Source: Fervidobacterium gondwanense DSM 13020 (GTDB lineage Bacteria; Thermotogota; Thermotogae; Thermotogales; Fervidobacteriaceae). From it: a stretch of 64,000 nt of DNA. The notes under the pieces were generated by a model, which had not been told where the DNA came from, ran no database searches, and saw only the letters and a program-made list of their open reading frames with translations. Below are positions 20,214-32,056 of this stretch, piece after piece. Each line of letters starts with the position of its first letter. Positions within the stretch are counted from its first letter, which is position 1. The translations under genes were made by a program, and so were the position numbers. Where the stretch lies: assembly GCF_900143265.1 (NCBI RefSeq), contig NZ_FRDJ01000003.1:62001-126000 (forward strand), given 5' to 3'.

Positions 20214-20715
20214 GAAGGACTTTAGAATTGTAATTATTCTCTTGATTCTTTTTTCGACATTCATATTTTCCAGAAGCGGTGATTTAGACTCTGCCAAAGA
20301 AGGTGCGCTTATGCTTCAAAAAAGCATGAGCGTGCCGTTTCCTGTCAACATCCTTTATTTCTACATAGGTAGTCTACAACTCAATAATGCGGTTTCGGCT
20401 TCACCTTACAATGTGAGGATTAGATACGTGCGAATGGAGGCATTTTTCGAGTTTGTTGACAACAACAAAATGGCACAAGATGTTGTCTTAGAAGATGGAG
20501 AGTTCATAGTTATAATAGGCGATAAAAAGACACTTGAAGCACAAGAGATACTTAAAGTCTATTACATGCTCACGTATACCTTGCTTTTGAAAAAGGATAT
20601 CGTTAAAGGAATTTATTATTACAAAAAACTAAAAGAGCTTCAAAATTCCAATAATTACGTAGATAAGTTAAAAGAGCGTTTTCCAAATTTCAAGACCGCC
20701 AATACTGCCTATTAA
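20203..20715 (+). CDS. Exported or membrane-anchored protein of unknown function
   Basis: A 170-residue protein with an N-terminal hydrophobic segment (about residues 8-23, IVIILLILFSTFIFS) and a helical soluble part with TPR-like spacing near its end. It starts with a TTG at 20203 inside the preceding gene, with GGAGGAG 8 bases upstream, so it is translationally coupled. It is directly followed by a sensor kinase and may supply its signal; that is inference. Confidence 0.65.
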   Translation: MDSKKDFRIVIILLILFSTFIFSRSGDLDSAKEGALMLQKSMSVPFPVNILYFYIGSLQLNNAVSASPYNVRIRYVRMEAFFEFVDNNKMAQDVVLEDGEFIVIIGDKKTLEAQEILKVYYMLTYTLLLKKDIVKGIYYYKKLKELQNSNNYVDKLKERFPNFKTANTAY

Positions 20716-20725
20716 GGTGAAGAAT

Positions 20726-21718
20726 ATGGAAGAAAAATACAAATTCAAAGAGAAGATGGATAATACAGGTAAAGAGATAATCGTAGTTGAGATAACGACA
20801 TTCGTGTTGTACATCATCTTCCTTTTTGCAACAAGGCTCAAGGATTTCATAACCCCTTTGGTTTTTTCATTAACTCTTGTAAACATAACATATTTTCTCT
20901 TCAGAAATTTCAAACGCCTAAACAGAGCAAAATCAAGAGTAAAATATATATTTGACCTTTTGAACTGCCTTTATTCTATATTCTTAGGTTTCAGTATTTC
21001 CGAAATTGTCTTGAAGGTTATAGCTTTTAAATCCAATAAATTGGATATGAACGATATATATACGATACTTATAACAATATTCTCTGTACTTGTATCAAAC
21101 TATGTCTCTGGCCTACAAGAAAAGCTCCAGAGAGCTGAACTGGAAAGAAAAATCCAGCAGATGAATTTTGAACTTATAAGTTCTAAATTCAACCCACACT
21201 TTGTATTCAACACTTTCAACTTCTTAGCCGAAACAACACGCGGAAATCCAGAAAGGGCAGAAGAGATGATAATAAAGATTTCGGATTATTACAGAGAGGT
21301 TTTAAAATTCAAAGACAGATGGACAGTTAAAGAAGAGCTCGAGTTTATCTCAAAGTATCTGGAAATTCAGAAGGAACTCCTTTCACATATTCCGATAGAG
21401 TATGAAATAGATTATGATTTAAACACTGCAGATTATTTAATACCCACAGGCATCACTCAACCAATTGTAGAGAATGCAATTAAGTACGGCATAAAGAAAA
21501 ATAACGGTGGAATAATATCAATAAACGTGATGTTAGAAGATGGACTTTGTATTGAGATTAAAAATTCAAAATCCGCTTTCGATGAGGTATGCATTAAGAA
21601 ATTTGGCACGGGTTTAACAATAGTTTCAAAGTTGCTGGAATTTGTTAGTGGGAAGCTGGAATTCTTGACAGAAGAAAATTTGACCATTTTCCGTCTATAC
21701 ATTCCAACAACTTCTTAA
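20726..21718 (+). CDS. LytS/YehU-type sensor histidine kinase
   Basis: A 330-residue membrane kinase. Three or four membrane helices lie within residues 18-130, then a coiled coil, then the His_kinase domain of the LytS family with KFNPHFVFN (His158), the N box PIVENAIKYG and the G box FGTGL. The ATG at 20726 is preferred over a GTG at 20717, since AAGGTGA covers the latter. It pairs with the LytTR regulator 31 bases downstream. The preceding exported proteins make envelope sensing plausible. Confidence 0.9.
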   Translation: MEEKYKFKEKMDNTGKEIIVVEITTFVLYIIFLFATRLKDFITPLVFSLTLVNITYFLFRNFKRLNRAKSRVKYIFDLLNCLYSIFLGFSISEIVLKVIAFKSNKLDMNDIYTILITIFSVLVSNYVSGLQEKLQRAELERKIQQMNFELISSKFNPHFVFNTFNFLAETTRGNPERAEEMIIKISDYYREVLKFKDRWTVKEELEFISKYLEIQKELLSHIPIEYEIDYDLNTADYLIPTGITQPIVENAIKYGIKKNNGGIISINVMLEDGLCIEIKNSKSAFDEVCIKKFGTGLTIVSKLLEFVSGKLEFLTEENLTIFRLYIPTTS

Positions 21719-21749
21719 AGCGGAGATGTGTTAATGAGAGGTGTTTAAG

Positions 21750-22472
21750 ATGATTACTTGCGGTATCGTAGATGATGACCCTGTCGCTATCGAAAGAGTG
21801 GAAAGACTCATTGGAGAAATAGATAGCGCTTTTCAGATAGTTTTCAAAGCGACCGACTGCAGTGAATTTGTAAAATGTGCAAACCTATACAAACCAGACG
21901 TGCTTTTTCTTGATATTAACATATCGGAAGACACTATCTTTGGACATCTGGAAAGGCTGAATTACGAACCGCACATTGTTTTCATCACTGCATACGACGA
22001 ATATCTTTTAAAAGCCTTTGAAGAAGGGGCAATTGATTATATTCTAAAACCTATTTCAAAAGAACGACTATCGAAAACGATTGATCGAATCAAAAGGTTG
22101 GGCTTGAATAGACGACCAAATGAATACTATGTCAGGCAAATATTAAAGCTGCCAGTAAAACAAGGCGAAAGTATAATACTTGTCGATTTGAAAGATATAA
22201 TCTACTTGGAAGCTGATGATAAGACAATAAAGATATTCACCGAAGGTGAAACGTACGAGACATCTACACCACTATACACACTTGAACAAAAGCTACCAGC
22301 AGATAAATTTGTACGCATCCACAAAAGCTACATAGTTTCCGTGGAGCATATTGTGGAAGTGAAAAAATGGTTCCAGAATTCATATATTATAGTCCTCTCA
22401 GACAATACTGAACTGAAACTTTCAAGAAATTATCAAGAGGAAGTTTTTAAAAGGCTTGGACTTAAGAACTGA
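21750..22472 (+). CDS. LytTR-family response regulator
   Basis: A 240-residue regulator. The receiver domain has the acidic pair DDD at residues 8-10, phospho-acceptor Asp55 in LFLDIN, and Lys in LKPISKE. The C-terminal LytTR DNA-binding domain includes IYLEADDKTIKIF and FVRIHKSYIVS. The ATG at 21750 follows GAGAGGTG. Targets are unknown; its own upstream genes are candidates. Confidence 0.92.
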   Translation: MITCGIVDDDPVAIERVERLIGEIDSAFQIVFKATDCSEFVKCANLYKPDVLFLDINISEDTIFGHLERLNYEPHIVFITAYDEYLLKAFEEGAIDYILKPISKERLSKTIDRIKRLGLNRRPNEYYVRQILKLPVKQGESIILVDLKDIIYLEADDKTIKIFTEGETYETSTPLYTLEQKLPADKFVRIHKSYIVSVEHIVEVKKWFQNSYIIVLSDNTELKLSRNYQEEVFKRLGLKN

Positions 22473-22638
22473 TATTTTTATCCACCTTGCTTTATCGGTT
22501 TGTATTTTCACAAAAAGCAGGAATTACCCCCCTCTTACTTGTGCTAACTACCTTCTCAAGAGTTATCGTATACCCCATTCTTCTATGCATAACATTGTAA
22601 AAACTTCTGTCAAATAATACCACTATTCTTAACATTTC
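22473..22638. other. Intergenic stretch with no clear feature
   Basis: Between the response-regulator stop and the hyd promoter I see no gene, RNA or strong hairpin. The only element of note is just downstream: an isolated ATTCGTGA at 22639-22646, an exact copy of the Rex half-site found at 22695. Confidence 0.5.
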
Positions 22639-22665
22639 ATTCGTGAAAAATTTCTAAAATACCCA

Positions 22666-22717
22666 TTGACAAGTCTAAAAATATGATTTATCATATTCGT
22701 GAAAACTATCACGAATA
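22666..22717 (+). promoter_or_regulatory. Promoter with palindromic Rex-type operator for hydCBA-rex
   Basis: TTGACA (22666-22671) and TATCAT (22689-22694) are 17 bases apart. Overlapping the -10 edge and the expected start is a perfect inverted repeat with 9-base arms, TATTCGTGA-AAACTA-TCACGAATA (22694-22717). Its core TCGTGA-N6-TCACGA has the spacing and symmetry of Rex sites. The rex gene is the last gene of the operon, suggesting NADH-responsive autoregulation. Confidence 0.82.
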
Positions 22718-22718
22718 A

Positions 22719-23261
<543 letters not shown>

Positions 23262-23262
23262 G

Positions 23263-25164
23263 ATGTCAACAGTCGTTATCAATGAGCCAATAATAAAGAG
23301 TCCCGAGGAACTCGTTCAGTATATATCAAAGCTTAAGGAAAAGAGGGAGAAGAAACTCCAGCAACCGTCAGTTTACGTTTGTGTCGGTACCGGTTGTACA
23401 GCAAGCGGTTCAAGAAAGGTCTACGCAAAATTCGTCGAAGTTATTAAGTCCAAAGGATTAGACTTTAAAGTTGAGACGATAGATGACGACGAACCAGTAA
23501 AGAAGACAGGATGCTGTGGACTTTGTTCGCTCGGTCCACTTGTAAAGATAATGCCAAGCGGTATTACATACAGCCACGTTACAGTTGACGATGTCGAGGA
23601 GATAGTTGAAAAGACGCTTGTCAAAGGCGAGGCAATCGATAGATTACTTTTGACAGACCCAATCACTGACAGGAAAGTTGAAAGGCTTGAAGATGCAACG
23701 TTCTTTAAGAACCAGACGTTCTACATAATGGACGCGATTGGTACAAGTGAATGTGAGAGCATCGAAGATTACATGGCGCGCGGTGGATATCTCTCGCTCG
23801 CAAAGGTTCTCTCCGGAATGGATAGGGAAGAGATAATTAAGATGGTTAAAGCATCGGGCCTGCGTGGTCGTGGCGGTGGTGGGTTCCCAACAGGTCTCAA
23901 GTGGGAAGCTGCATACAAGAGTCAAGGCGATATCAAATACGTCGTCTGTAATGCGGACGAAGGAGACCCAGGAGCGTTCATGAACAGAACACTCCTCGAA
24001 AGAGACCCACATTCTGTTCTCGAAGGAATGGTAATCGCAGCTTACACAATCGGAGCTAAGAAAGGTTACGCATACATCAGAGCCGAGTACCCAATCGCTG
24101 TTGAGATGTTCAACAAGGCAATAGAAGATGCAAGAAGATACGGACTGCTCGGTGAAAATATACTCGGTACAGACTTCTCATTCGAACTTTACGTAAAAGA
24201 AGGTGCTGGAGCGTTCGTCTGTGGTGAAGAGACAGCACTCCTTGCATCAATAGAGGGTAAACGTGGCGTTCCGAGACCAAGACCACCATTCCCAGCACAG
24301 TCAGGACTTTGGGGCAAACCAACACTCATCAATAACGTTGAATCTTACGCAAATGTTCCAAAGATAATAAAAGATGGTGTGGAGAACTACAGAAGCCGCG
24401 GTGTTGAGAACTCACCAGGAACGAAGATGTTCTCGGTGACAGGTCCTCTCAAATTGACAGGTATCATCGAAATACAATTCGGTACGACGTTGAGATATAT
24501 CCTTGAGAATATCTGCGGTGGAACGTCAAATGGTCAGAAGATTAAGGCTATCCAGATAGGTGGACCATCTGGTGCGTGTTTGCCTGAAGAACTCTTTGAC
24601 CTTCCACTCGATTACGATTCTCTAAAATCTGTCGGTGCAATGGTCGGTTCAGGTGGTATCGTCGCAATTACGGAAGACAGATGTATGGTCGAAGTGGCAA
24701 GGTTCTTCCTCGACTTCACAAAGAGAGAGTCGTGTGGTAAATGTGTCCCATGTAGAGAAGGAACGATGCAGGCTTACAACATACTCGAAAAATTCACTCA
24801 AGGCAAGGCAACATACCAAGACTTAGAAAATCTTGAGTACCTTGCAGAAGTGATAAAGACGGCATCATTGTGTGGACTTGGAAAAACGGCACCGAATCCA
24901 ATTATAAGTACACTGAAATACTTCAGACCTGAGTACATAGAACACATCGAAGGAAAATGTCCAAGTGGCATGTGTACGGCGTTCAAGAAGTACGTGATTA
25001 TACCAGAAAAGTGTAAGAGCTGTAGCTTGTGTGCAAGAAGCTGTCCAAATGGTGCAATAAGTGGAGAAAGAGGAAAGCCGTACGTAATCGACCAGGAAAA
25101 GTGTATTAAATGCGGTTTGTGTGTAACGAAATGTAAGTTCGGCGCTATCGAGCTCGTTGGTTAA
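23263..25164 (+). CDS. hydB: [FeFe]-hydrogenase subunit beta, NuoF-like diaphorase
   Basis: The flavin and NAD(H)-binding subunit, 633 residues. In order: thioredoxin-like [2Fe-2S] domain (CVGTGC, then CCGLC), the FMN/NADH domain with GRGGGGFPTGLKWE, a SLBB segment, the NuoF [4Fe-4S] motif ESCGKCVPCREGT with a distal SLCGLG, and two C-terminal [4Fe-4S] motifs (CKSCSLCARSC, CIKCGLCVTKC). This layout is that of the T. maritima bifurcating enzyme. A strong AAGGAGG precedes the start. Confidence 0.96.
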   Translation: MSTVVINEPIIKSPEELVQYISKLKEKREKKLQQPSVYVCVGTGCTASGSRKVYAKFVEVIKSKGLDFKVETIDDDEPVKKTGCCGLCSLGPLVKIMPSGITYSHVTVDDVEEIVEKTLVKGEAIDRLLLTDPITDRKVERLEDATFFKNQTFYIMDAIGTSECESIEDYMARGGYLSLAKVLSGMDREEIIKMVKASGLRGRGGGGFPTGLKWEAAYKSQGDIKYVVCNADEGDPGAFMNRTLLERDPHSVLEGMVIAAYTIGAKKGYAYIRAEYPIAVEMFNKAIEDARRYGLLGENILGTDFSFELYVKEGAGAFVCGEETALLASIEGKRGVPRPRPPFPAQSGLWGKPTLINNVESYANVPKIIKDGVENYRSRGVENSPGTKMFSVTGPLKLTGIIEIQFGTTLRYILENICGGTSNGQKIKAIQIGGPSGACLPEELFDLPLDYDSLKSVGAMVGSGGIVAITEDRCMVEVARFFLDFTKRESCGKCVPCREGTMQAYNILEKFTQGKATYQDLENLEYLAEVIKTASLCGLGKTAPNPIISTLKYFRPEYIEHIEGKCPSGMCTAFKKYVIIPEKCKSCSLCARSCPNGAISGERGKPYVIDQEKCIKCGLCVTKCKFGAIELVG

Positions 25165-25195
25165 TTGTCAGCGAAGAGCGTTTTCGGGAGGGTGA

Positions 25196-27842
<2,647 letters not shown>

Positions 27843-27861
27843 ATATGAAAAATATAAATGA

Positions 27862-27879
27862 GCGTGACGTGTATCACGC
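27862..27879. repeat. Perfect inverted repeat after rex, Rex-operator-like
   Basis: GCGTGA-CGTGTA-TCACGC, two 6-base arms with a 6-base spacer. The symmetry and spacing equal those of the Rex sites, but no promoter follows it. It may be a hairpin of the transcript end or a decoy site. Another short inverted repeat (GTGAGG/CCTCAC) follows at 27888-27904. Confidence 0.45.
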
Positions 27880-27924
27880 ATAAATAGTGAGGACAGACCT
27901 CACAACGGCCACCACACCTTCCCA

Positions 27925-27954
27925 CCCCGGTCTCACCACCGGGGGATTTTTTTA
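27925..27954 (+). terminator. Terminator of the hydCBA-rex operon
   Basis: CCCCGGT and ACCGGGG are separated by six bases and followed by GATTTTTTTA. Confidence 0.85.
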
Positions 27955-27987
27955 TTATCAAAAACCCCGGCTTTGTCAGCCGGGGTT
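27955..27987 (-). terminator. Terminator of pyrBI
   Basis: On the minus strand AACCCCGGCT pairs with AGCCGGGGTT and is followed by TTTGATAATAAAAA-type sequence. It lies about 20 bases after the pyrBI stop. Confidence 0.75.
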
Positions 27988-28006
27988 CAGTTATAGAACA
28001 TTAAGT

Positions 28007-29575
28007 TTAAATCTTCCAAATTTCGTGGTATTCGTGCGGTGTTTCGCAGTATTCACACACGAACTTTCCATCTACCTGTATGAAAGATGCCATTACGTTT
28101 TCGCCATGTGCAGGATTTGTGATACAATTTTCGTTCTTACACCTGATTTCTTCAAAACCGTAAATGCGCGGTGGCATCTTTATTCTGTATTTTTCGATGA
28201 CTCGAGAATTCTTAACAATGTTCACAGTTGTATTTGGCGATATCGCCGATAGCTTCTTAATCTCTTTGAATGATAAATACCTGTCTGGCAAGCTTATGTA
28301 ACCTTTGTAATTTCCATCGGCGGATTTGAAAATGCCATCTGCACTGTCGACGTCGTAAAGCCTCAGAATTTTTCTAATCTTAATTATTGTATTATATATC
28401 TCTTCCTGTGTCTTTCCCTTTGCCACATGGTCTATAACCGTTCCGTTCTCTATCGGTTTTATACCCCTCTTGCCTTCCTTCGATACGCCTTTTGTTCCAT
28501 CAACTATCGGAGCCGGAATAATGAAATCTTCATCTTTTTCTTCTTGCATTCTTCCTGTTTCAAACGGTACTTCAAGCGCACCACCTAACATCGACAACAA
28601 CACTACACGCACGTAGTAACCATTTATCGCCTGTTCTTCCCAACCGTTCAACGAAAGCGTGTCGAGGAATGTAGGTATTTCAGGATTGAACTTCGGACGT
28701 GGGAGTGGGTGATAGAATTTGGTCCCCTCATGAACTTTCTCGAGCATGTCTTTTCTAAAAGTAACAGCCTTTCTCAAAATCTTTTCCTTTTCGAGTATGT
28801 CTTCACCCATTCGTTCAAGCTGTAATCTTGTGAAGTACCAGATATTAGCAGGATTACCATTCGACAGATACTCGTCTATTGAGTAGAACTGCCTCACTTC
28901 AAAACCATTTCGCTTCATCTTTTGTACATATCCTTCAGGCATCTGCAACTCAGGAGGGGCAATCAAGTCGACTTCAACGTTTTTGAAGACTTTTAACCCA
29001 TCTGCTTTTGAATGTACCGTTCTTCCGTGGAGCAAGTCACCTACGAGTGCTATTCTTATGTGCGAATTGTCGAAATTGTTGTGCTCAAGGAAGGTAAATT
29101 CATCGAGGAGTTCCTGGGTTGGGTGTTCGTGTTTTCCATCTCCGCCGTTTATGAAAGCAGGTCTCATTATTCCATGCCTATCGGCGAACTCACCAACTTT
29201 TTGCTCGAGCAACCGAACCACACCTTCAAGCCTTGTTCTCAAAACGAAAATCGAATACTCGCTGTAACCTGTTAACATATTGAACGTATCTACATAACTT
29301 TCTTGCTTATTAAATGAGGAGTGCTCTGAATCGAAGATGTTTACCTTTGCAGTTTTGTGGAATTTAGCAGCGTTTATGAAGGATTCTTTCGTTCTGGTGG
29401 AAGGTTCTACGAAGACGATGTAAATGCCGGTATCTCTCTTAATCTGAAATTCACTCACATCTTCTCCACGTTTCAGTTTTTCCTTCAGCCTCTTAGTAGA
29501 TTGGTACAAAAAGAGTTGCTCATCGACAGAAAAATCGTTGATAACTGCCAGCGTCCGGCTTAAAAAGTTTCCCAT
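28007..29575 (-). CDS. pyrB: Aspartate carbamoyltransferase, catalytic-regulatory fusion
   Basis: The enzyme makes carbamoyl-aspartate, the committed step of pyrimidine synthesis. The first 340 or so residues are the catalytic PyrB part, with the carbamoyl-phosphate motif EPSTRTKESF, HEHPTQELLDEF, and HPLPR. The last 150 or so are a PyrI regulatory domain with the zinc site CKNENC and CEYC. The fusion of both chains in one 522-residue protein is known from Thermotogales. Effector control by nucleotides is expected but not shown. It has its own promoter and ends at a terminator facing hydCBA-rex. Confidence 0.94.
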   Translation of the reverse strand: MGNFLSRTLAVINDFSVDEQLFLYQSTKRLKEKLKRGEDVSEFQIKRDTGIYIVFVEPSTRTKESFINAAKFHKTAKVNIFDSEHSSFNKQESYVDTFNMLTGYSEYSIFVLRTRLEGVVRLLEQKVGEFADRHGIMRPAFINGGDGKHEHPTQELLDEFTFLEHNNFDNSHIRIALVGDLLHGRTVHSKADGLKVFKNVEVDLIAPPELQMPEGYVQKMKRNGFEVRQFYSIDEYLSNGNPANIWYFTRLQLERMGEDILEKEKILRKAVTFRKDMLEKVHEGTKFYHPLPRPKFNPEIPTFLDTLSLNGWEEQAINGYYVRVVLLSMLGGALEVPFETGRMQEEKDEDFIIPAPIVDGTKGVSKEGKRGIKPIENGTVIDHVAKGKTQEEIYNTIIKIRKILRLYDVDSADGIFKSADGNYKGYISLPDRYLSFKEIKKLSAISPNTTVNIVKNSRVIEKYRIKMPPRIYGFEEIRCKNENCITNPAHGENVMASFIQVDGKFVCEYCETPHEYHEIWKI

Positions 29576-29621
29576 ATACTTATCACTCCCCCCACGTTCT
29601 TTACGCTGTTTTTTGTTTAAC

Positions 29622-29639
29622 AGTCGGTCTTACCCGACT
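29622..29639 (-). promoter_or_regulatory. Hairpin in the pyrBI leader
   Basis: AGTCGG-N6-CCGACT is a perfect 6-bp stem between promoter and start codon. On the minus strand, in the sense of pyrBI, it is not followed by a T tract, so it is not a terminator there. It might be a protein-binding or pausing hairpin. Function uncertain. Confidence 0.35.
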
Positions 29640-29655
29640 TTTTATATCTCGGTAT

Positions 29656-29683
29656 ATTATACACCAACTTTCCAAAGATTCAA
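29656..29683 (-). promoter_or_regulatory. Putative promoter of pyrBI
   Basis: On the minus strand TTGAAT (29683-29678) and a perfect TATAAT (29661-29656) are 16 bases apart, about 80 bases before the start codon. Confidence 0.65.
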
Positions 29684-29709
29684 CAACGAAGATACGACGT
29701 TCCGCATAT

Positions 29710-29738
29710 GGAAAACTAAAAGAATAGATGTTATAATC
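29710..29738 (+). promoter_or_regulatory. Putative promoter of the GH13 gene
   Basis: A perfect TATAAT at 29733-29738, with a weak TGGAAA -35 17 bases upstream. It lies 46 bases before the start codon. Confidence 0.5.
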
Positions 29739-29783
29739 TTGATTAGCAATAGATTTCCAAAATTTATGGAGGGAGATGCAAAC

Positions 29784-31229
29784 ATGAGAATCGAAAATTC
29801 GAAGAACTCATATCCAATACCAACATGGGTACACGAAAGTGTCATTTATCAAATCTTTCCTGACAGATTTGCGATAGGTAAAGGCAAAAGCGTGAAAGAC
29901 AAGGAAAAACTTTACGCATCAAGGTGTGGAAAGATAGTCGATTGGAATGTTCCGCCGGTAAGGAAGGAAAAAGCCAGCCACGTAATGGAATTCTACGGTG
30001 GGGATTTGTGGGGTATTGCTGAAAAGCTTGATTACTTAAAAGATTTAGGTGTCAACGCCATATACACAAACCCAATTTTTCTTTCCCCGACGAACCACAA
30101 ATACGATGCGATTGATTACTTGAAAATAGACCCGCAATTTGGTGGCGAAAAAGCCTTCAAATATTATGTAAAAAAAGCAAAAGAAGAGAATTTCAGGCTG
30201 ATATTGGATGGCGTGTTCAACCACCTCAGCATCGAAAATCCGTGGTTCAAAAAGGCATTGAAAGGCGACAGGAAGCACATAAGTAAATTTGCCATACATG
30301 AAAATGGTCACAGAGCGTGGAACGCTTTCAAATCACTTCCCGAATGGCACCTCGAGGAAGTCGAAGTGATGGAGTACATTCTCTCAGTTGTAAAACACTA
30401 TCTACACCAGGGAGTAGATGGCTGGAGATTAGACGTTGGCTACGACCTTGGATATGTCAACAACGCGTTGATAACACAAACAGCAAAAAGCATTTCGATG
30501 GAAAAATACGTTGTTACAGAGACATGGAACTATCCATCAGATTGGGGGATGGTGGATGGAATAATGAACTACCATTTCAGAAACAGTGTCATCGCTTACC
30601 TTAAAAATGAATTCGACAACTTAGCCGATGCGCTCCAGCAGGCATACAACGATACGACAAATATCCACGGTTGCTGGAATATGCTCGACAGCCACGATAC
30701 AGAAAGGATCGCAACGGTTATTCCAGATAAGCAATTGAGGAAACTCGGTATTGTGCTGCAATTTACTTATCCCGGAGTTCCTGTTGTCTATTACGGAACA
30801 GAGATAGGCATGGAAGGTGGAAACGACCCAGAGTGCAGGGCAACGATGCGTTGGAACGAAGATGAGTGGGATAAAGAATTGAGAGAATTCTACAAAAAAC
30901 TCATAAATATACGAAAGACTGAAACAGCACTCAAAGTTGGAACATTTGAAGTGCTCAAAAAAGAACCGTTGGTGTTCTACAGAAGAACAGCACATGTTTT
31001 TGATAGTGTAATCGTTGCTGTGAACAAGTCCGAGACGAAGCAAGTTACAATATCGATTCCAGATGGCAGAATTCTTGCCGGAACGTGTTTCACAGATCTT
31101 TTCACGGGCGAAGAGTTCTGGGTAACGGGTGGAATCATGAGATTTGAAGTGCCATCTAAAGGTTTCAGAATTCTCAAGATGACTAACAGGACAAGGAATG
31201 GGTACAACCAGTACAAGAGAATTTACTAA
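29784..31229 (+). CDS. GH13 cyclomaltodextrinase/maltogenic-amylase-like glycosidase
   Basis: An intracellular alpha-glucan hydrolase of the alpha-amylase family, 481 residues with no signal peptide. Catalytic residues are seen as Asp217 in GWRLDVGYD, Glu246 in VTETWNY and Asp305 in LDSHDTER. It lacks the N-terminal domain of typical neopullulanases, like the T. maritima cyclomaltodextrinase AglB of similar length. Substrates are probably maltodextrins or cyclodextrins. The frame stays open upstream to 29538, but GGAGGGAG before 29784 fixes the start. The methyltransferase gene follows 22 bases on. Confidence 0.88.
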   Translation: MRIENSKNSYPIPTWVHESVIYQIFPDRFAIGKGKSVKDKEKLYASRCGKIVDWNVPPVRKEKASHVMEFYGGDLWGIAEKLDYLKDLGVNAIYTNPIFLSPTNHKYDAIDYLKIDPQFGGEKAFKYYVKKAKEENFRLILDGVFNHLSIENPWFKKALKGDRKHISKFAIHENGHRAWNAFKSLPEWHLEEVEVMEYILSVVKHYLHQGVDGWRLDVGYDLGYVNNALITQTAKSISMEKYVVTETWNYPSDWGMVDGIMNYHFRNSVIAYLKNEFDNLADALQQAYNDTTNIHGCWNMLDSHDTERIATVIPDKQLRKLGIVLQFTYPGVPVVYYGTEIGMEGGNDPECRATMRWNEDEWDKELREFYKKLINIRKTETALKVGTFEVLKKEPLVFYRRTAHVFDSVIVAVNKSETKQVTISIPDGRILAGTCFTDLFTGEEFWVTGGIMRFEVPSKGFRILKMTNRTRNGYNQYKRIY

Positions 31230-31251
31230 GAACCGAGGAGGAATTATCTGC

Positions 31252-32010
31252 TTGAAAAGATTTTCGTGTTCAAGTGAATACTACAATTCAATCGCTAAAG
31301 TGTACGACTCAATGTACGAGGATGAGTATTGGCAAGTTGCAAGAAAACAAATAGAAATGGCTATACTGAAATACAAACCGCAACTTGATGGTGCAAAAAT
31401 CCTGGACGTTGGTGCTGGGACCGGCTACTGGTCCTTTTGGGCTTTGCAAAGAGGAGCACAAGTTACACTCGTTGAACCTGCAGAAAATATGCTCAAGATT
31501 GCGAAGGAGAAGATTGCACAAGTGGGACTGCTGGAAAAAGCAAGGTTTATAAACTCGACAGCTGAGCAGATGGATGAATATATAGATGAACAATTTGACG
31601 TCATTTTTGCGTTGGGCGATGTGCTGAGTTACGTGAGTGATTTGGACAAAGTTCTTTCCGTTCTTTCCAAAATATCATCACCAAATGCGCTTATGTTTGC
31701 AACGGTTGATAATTATTATTCGTACTTGAAAGACGTAATAATCCATGGTACGTGGGAGGATTACAGAACACTCGAAAGGAAGAAGAGACTACCGATCGGT
31801 TCGGAACACGGTGTGTTTGAAGCGAGGTGTTTTACAGCAGAGGAGATAAAACTCTTAGTGAAACAGCACAGCTTCCAGGCAATAGAGATAGAAGCTTTGG
31901 CTGCTTTTGATAAGGTAGAAAAAGCACTTAGATATGGAAAATACCTGGTAAATGAACTGGAACATTTGTTTATTATACTAAGAAATAGCAAAGGCAATTG
32001 CTCTACATAA
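31252..32010 (+). CDS. Class I SAM-dependent methyltransferase
   Basis: 252 residues with a Rossmann-type methyltransferase core: motif I ILDVGAGTGYWS, then VEPAENML (acidic end of strand 2), and FDVIFALGDVLSYV. The substrate is unknown. The TTG start at 31252 follows GAGGAGG, spaced 10 bases; the frame is open to 31198 inside the GH13 gene. A bidirectional terminator follows. Confidence 0.8.
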   Translation: MKRFSCSSEYYNSIAKVYDSMYEDEYWQVARKQIEMAILKYKPQLDGAKILDVGAGTGYWSFWALQRGAQVTLVEPAENMLKIAKEKIAQVGLLEKARFINSTAEQMDEYIDEQFDVIFALGDVLSYVSDLDKVLSVLSKISSPNALMFATVDNYYSYLKDVIIHGTWEDYRTLERKKRLPIGSEHGVFEARCFTAEEIKLLVKQHSFQAIEIEALAAFDKVEKALRYGKYLVNELEHLFIILRNSKGNCST

Positions 32011-32019
32011 TCTAGATCA

Positions 32020-32050
32020 AAAGGGCATCCTCTTCGGATGCCCTTTGTTT
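32020..32050. terminator. Bidirectional terminator between methyltransferase and aspA
   Basis: AAAGGGCATCC-TCTTC-GGATGCCCTTT, an 11-bp stem, followed by TGTTTTCTT on the plus strand and preceded by A-rich sequence that serves the minus strand. Confidence 0.88.
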
Positions 32051-32056
32051 TCTTAT

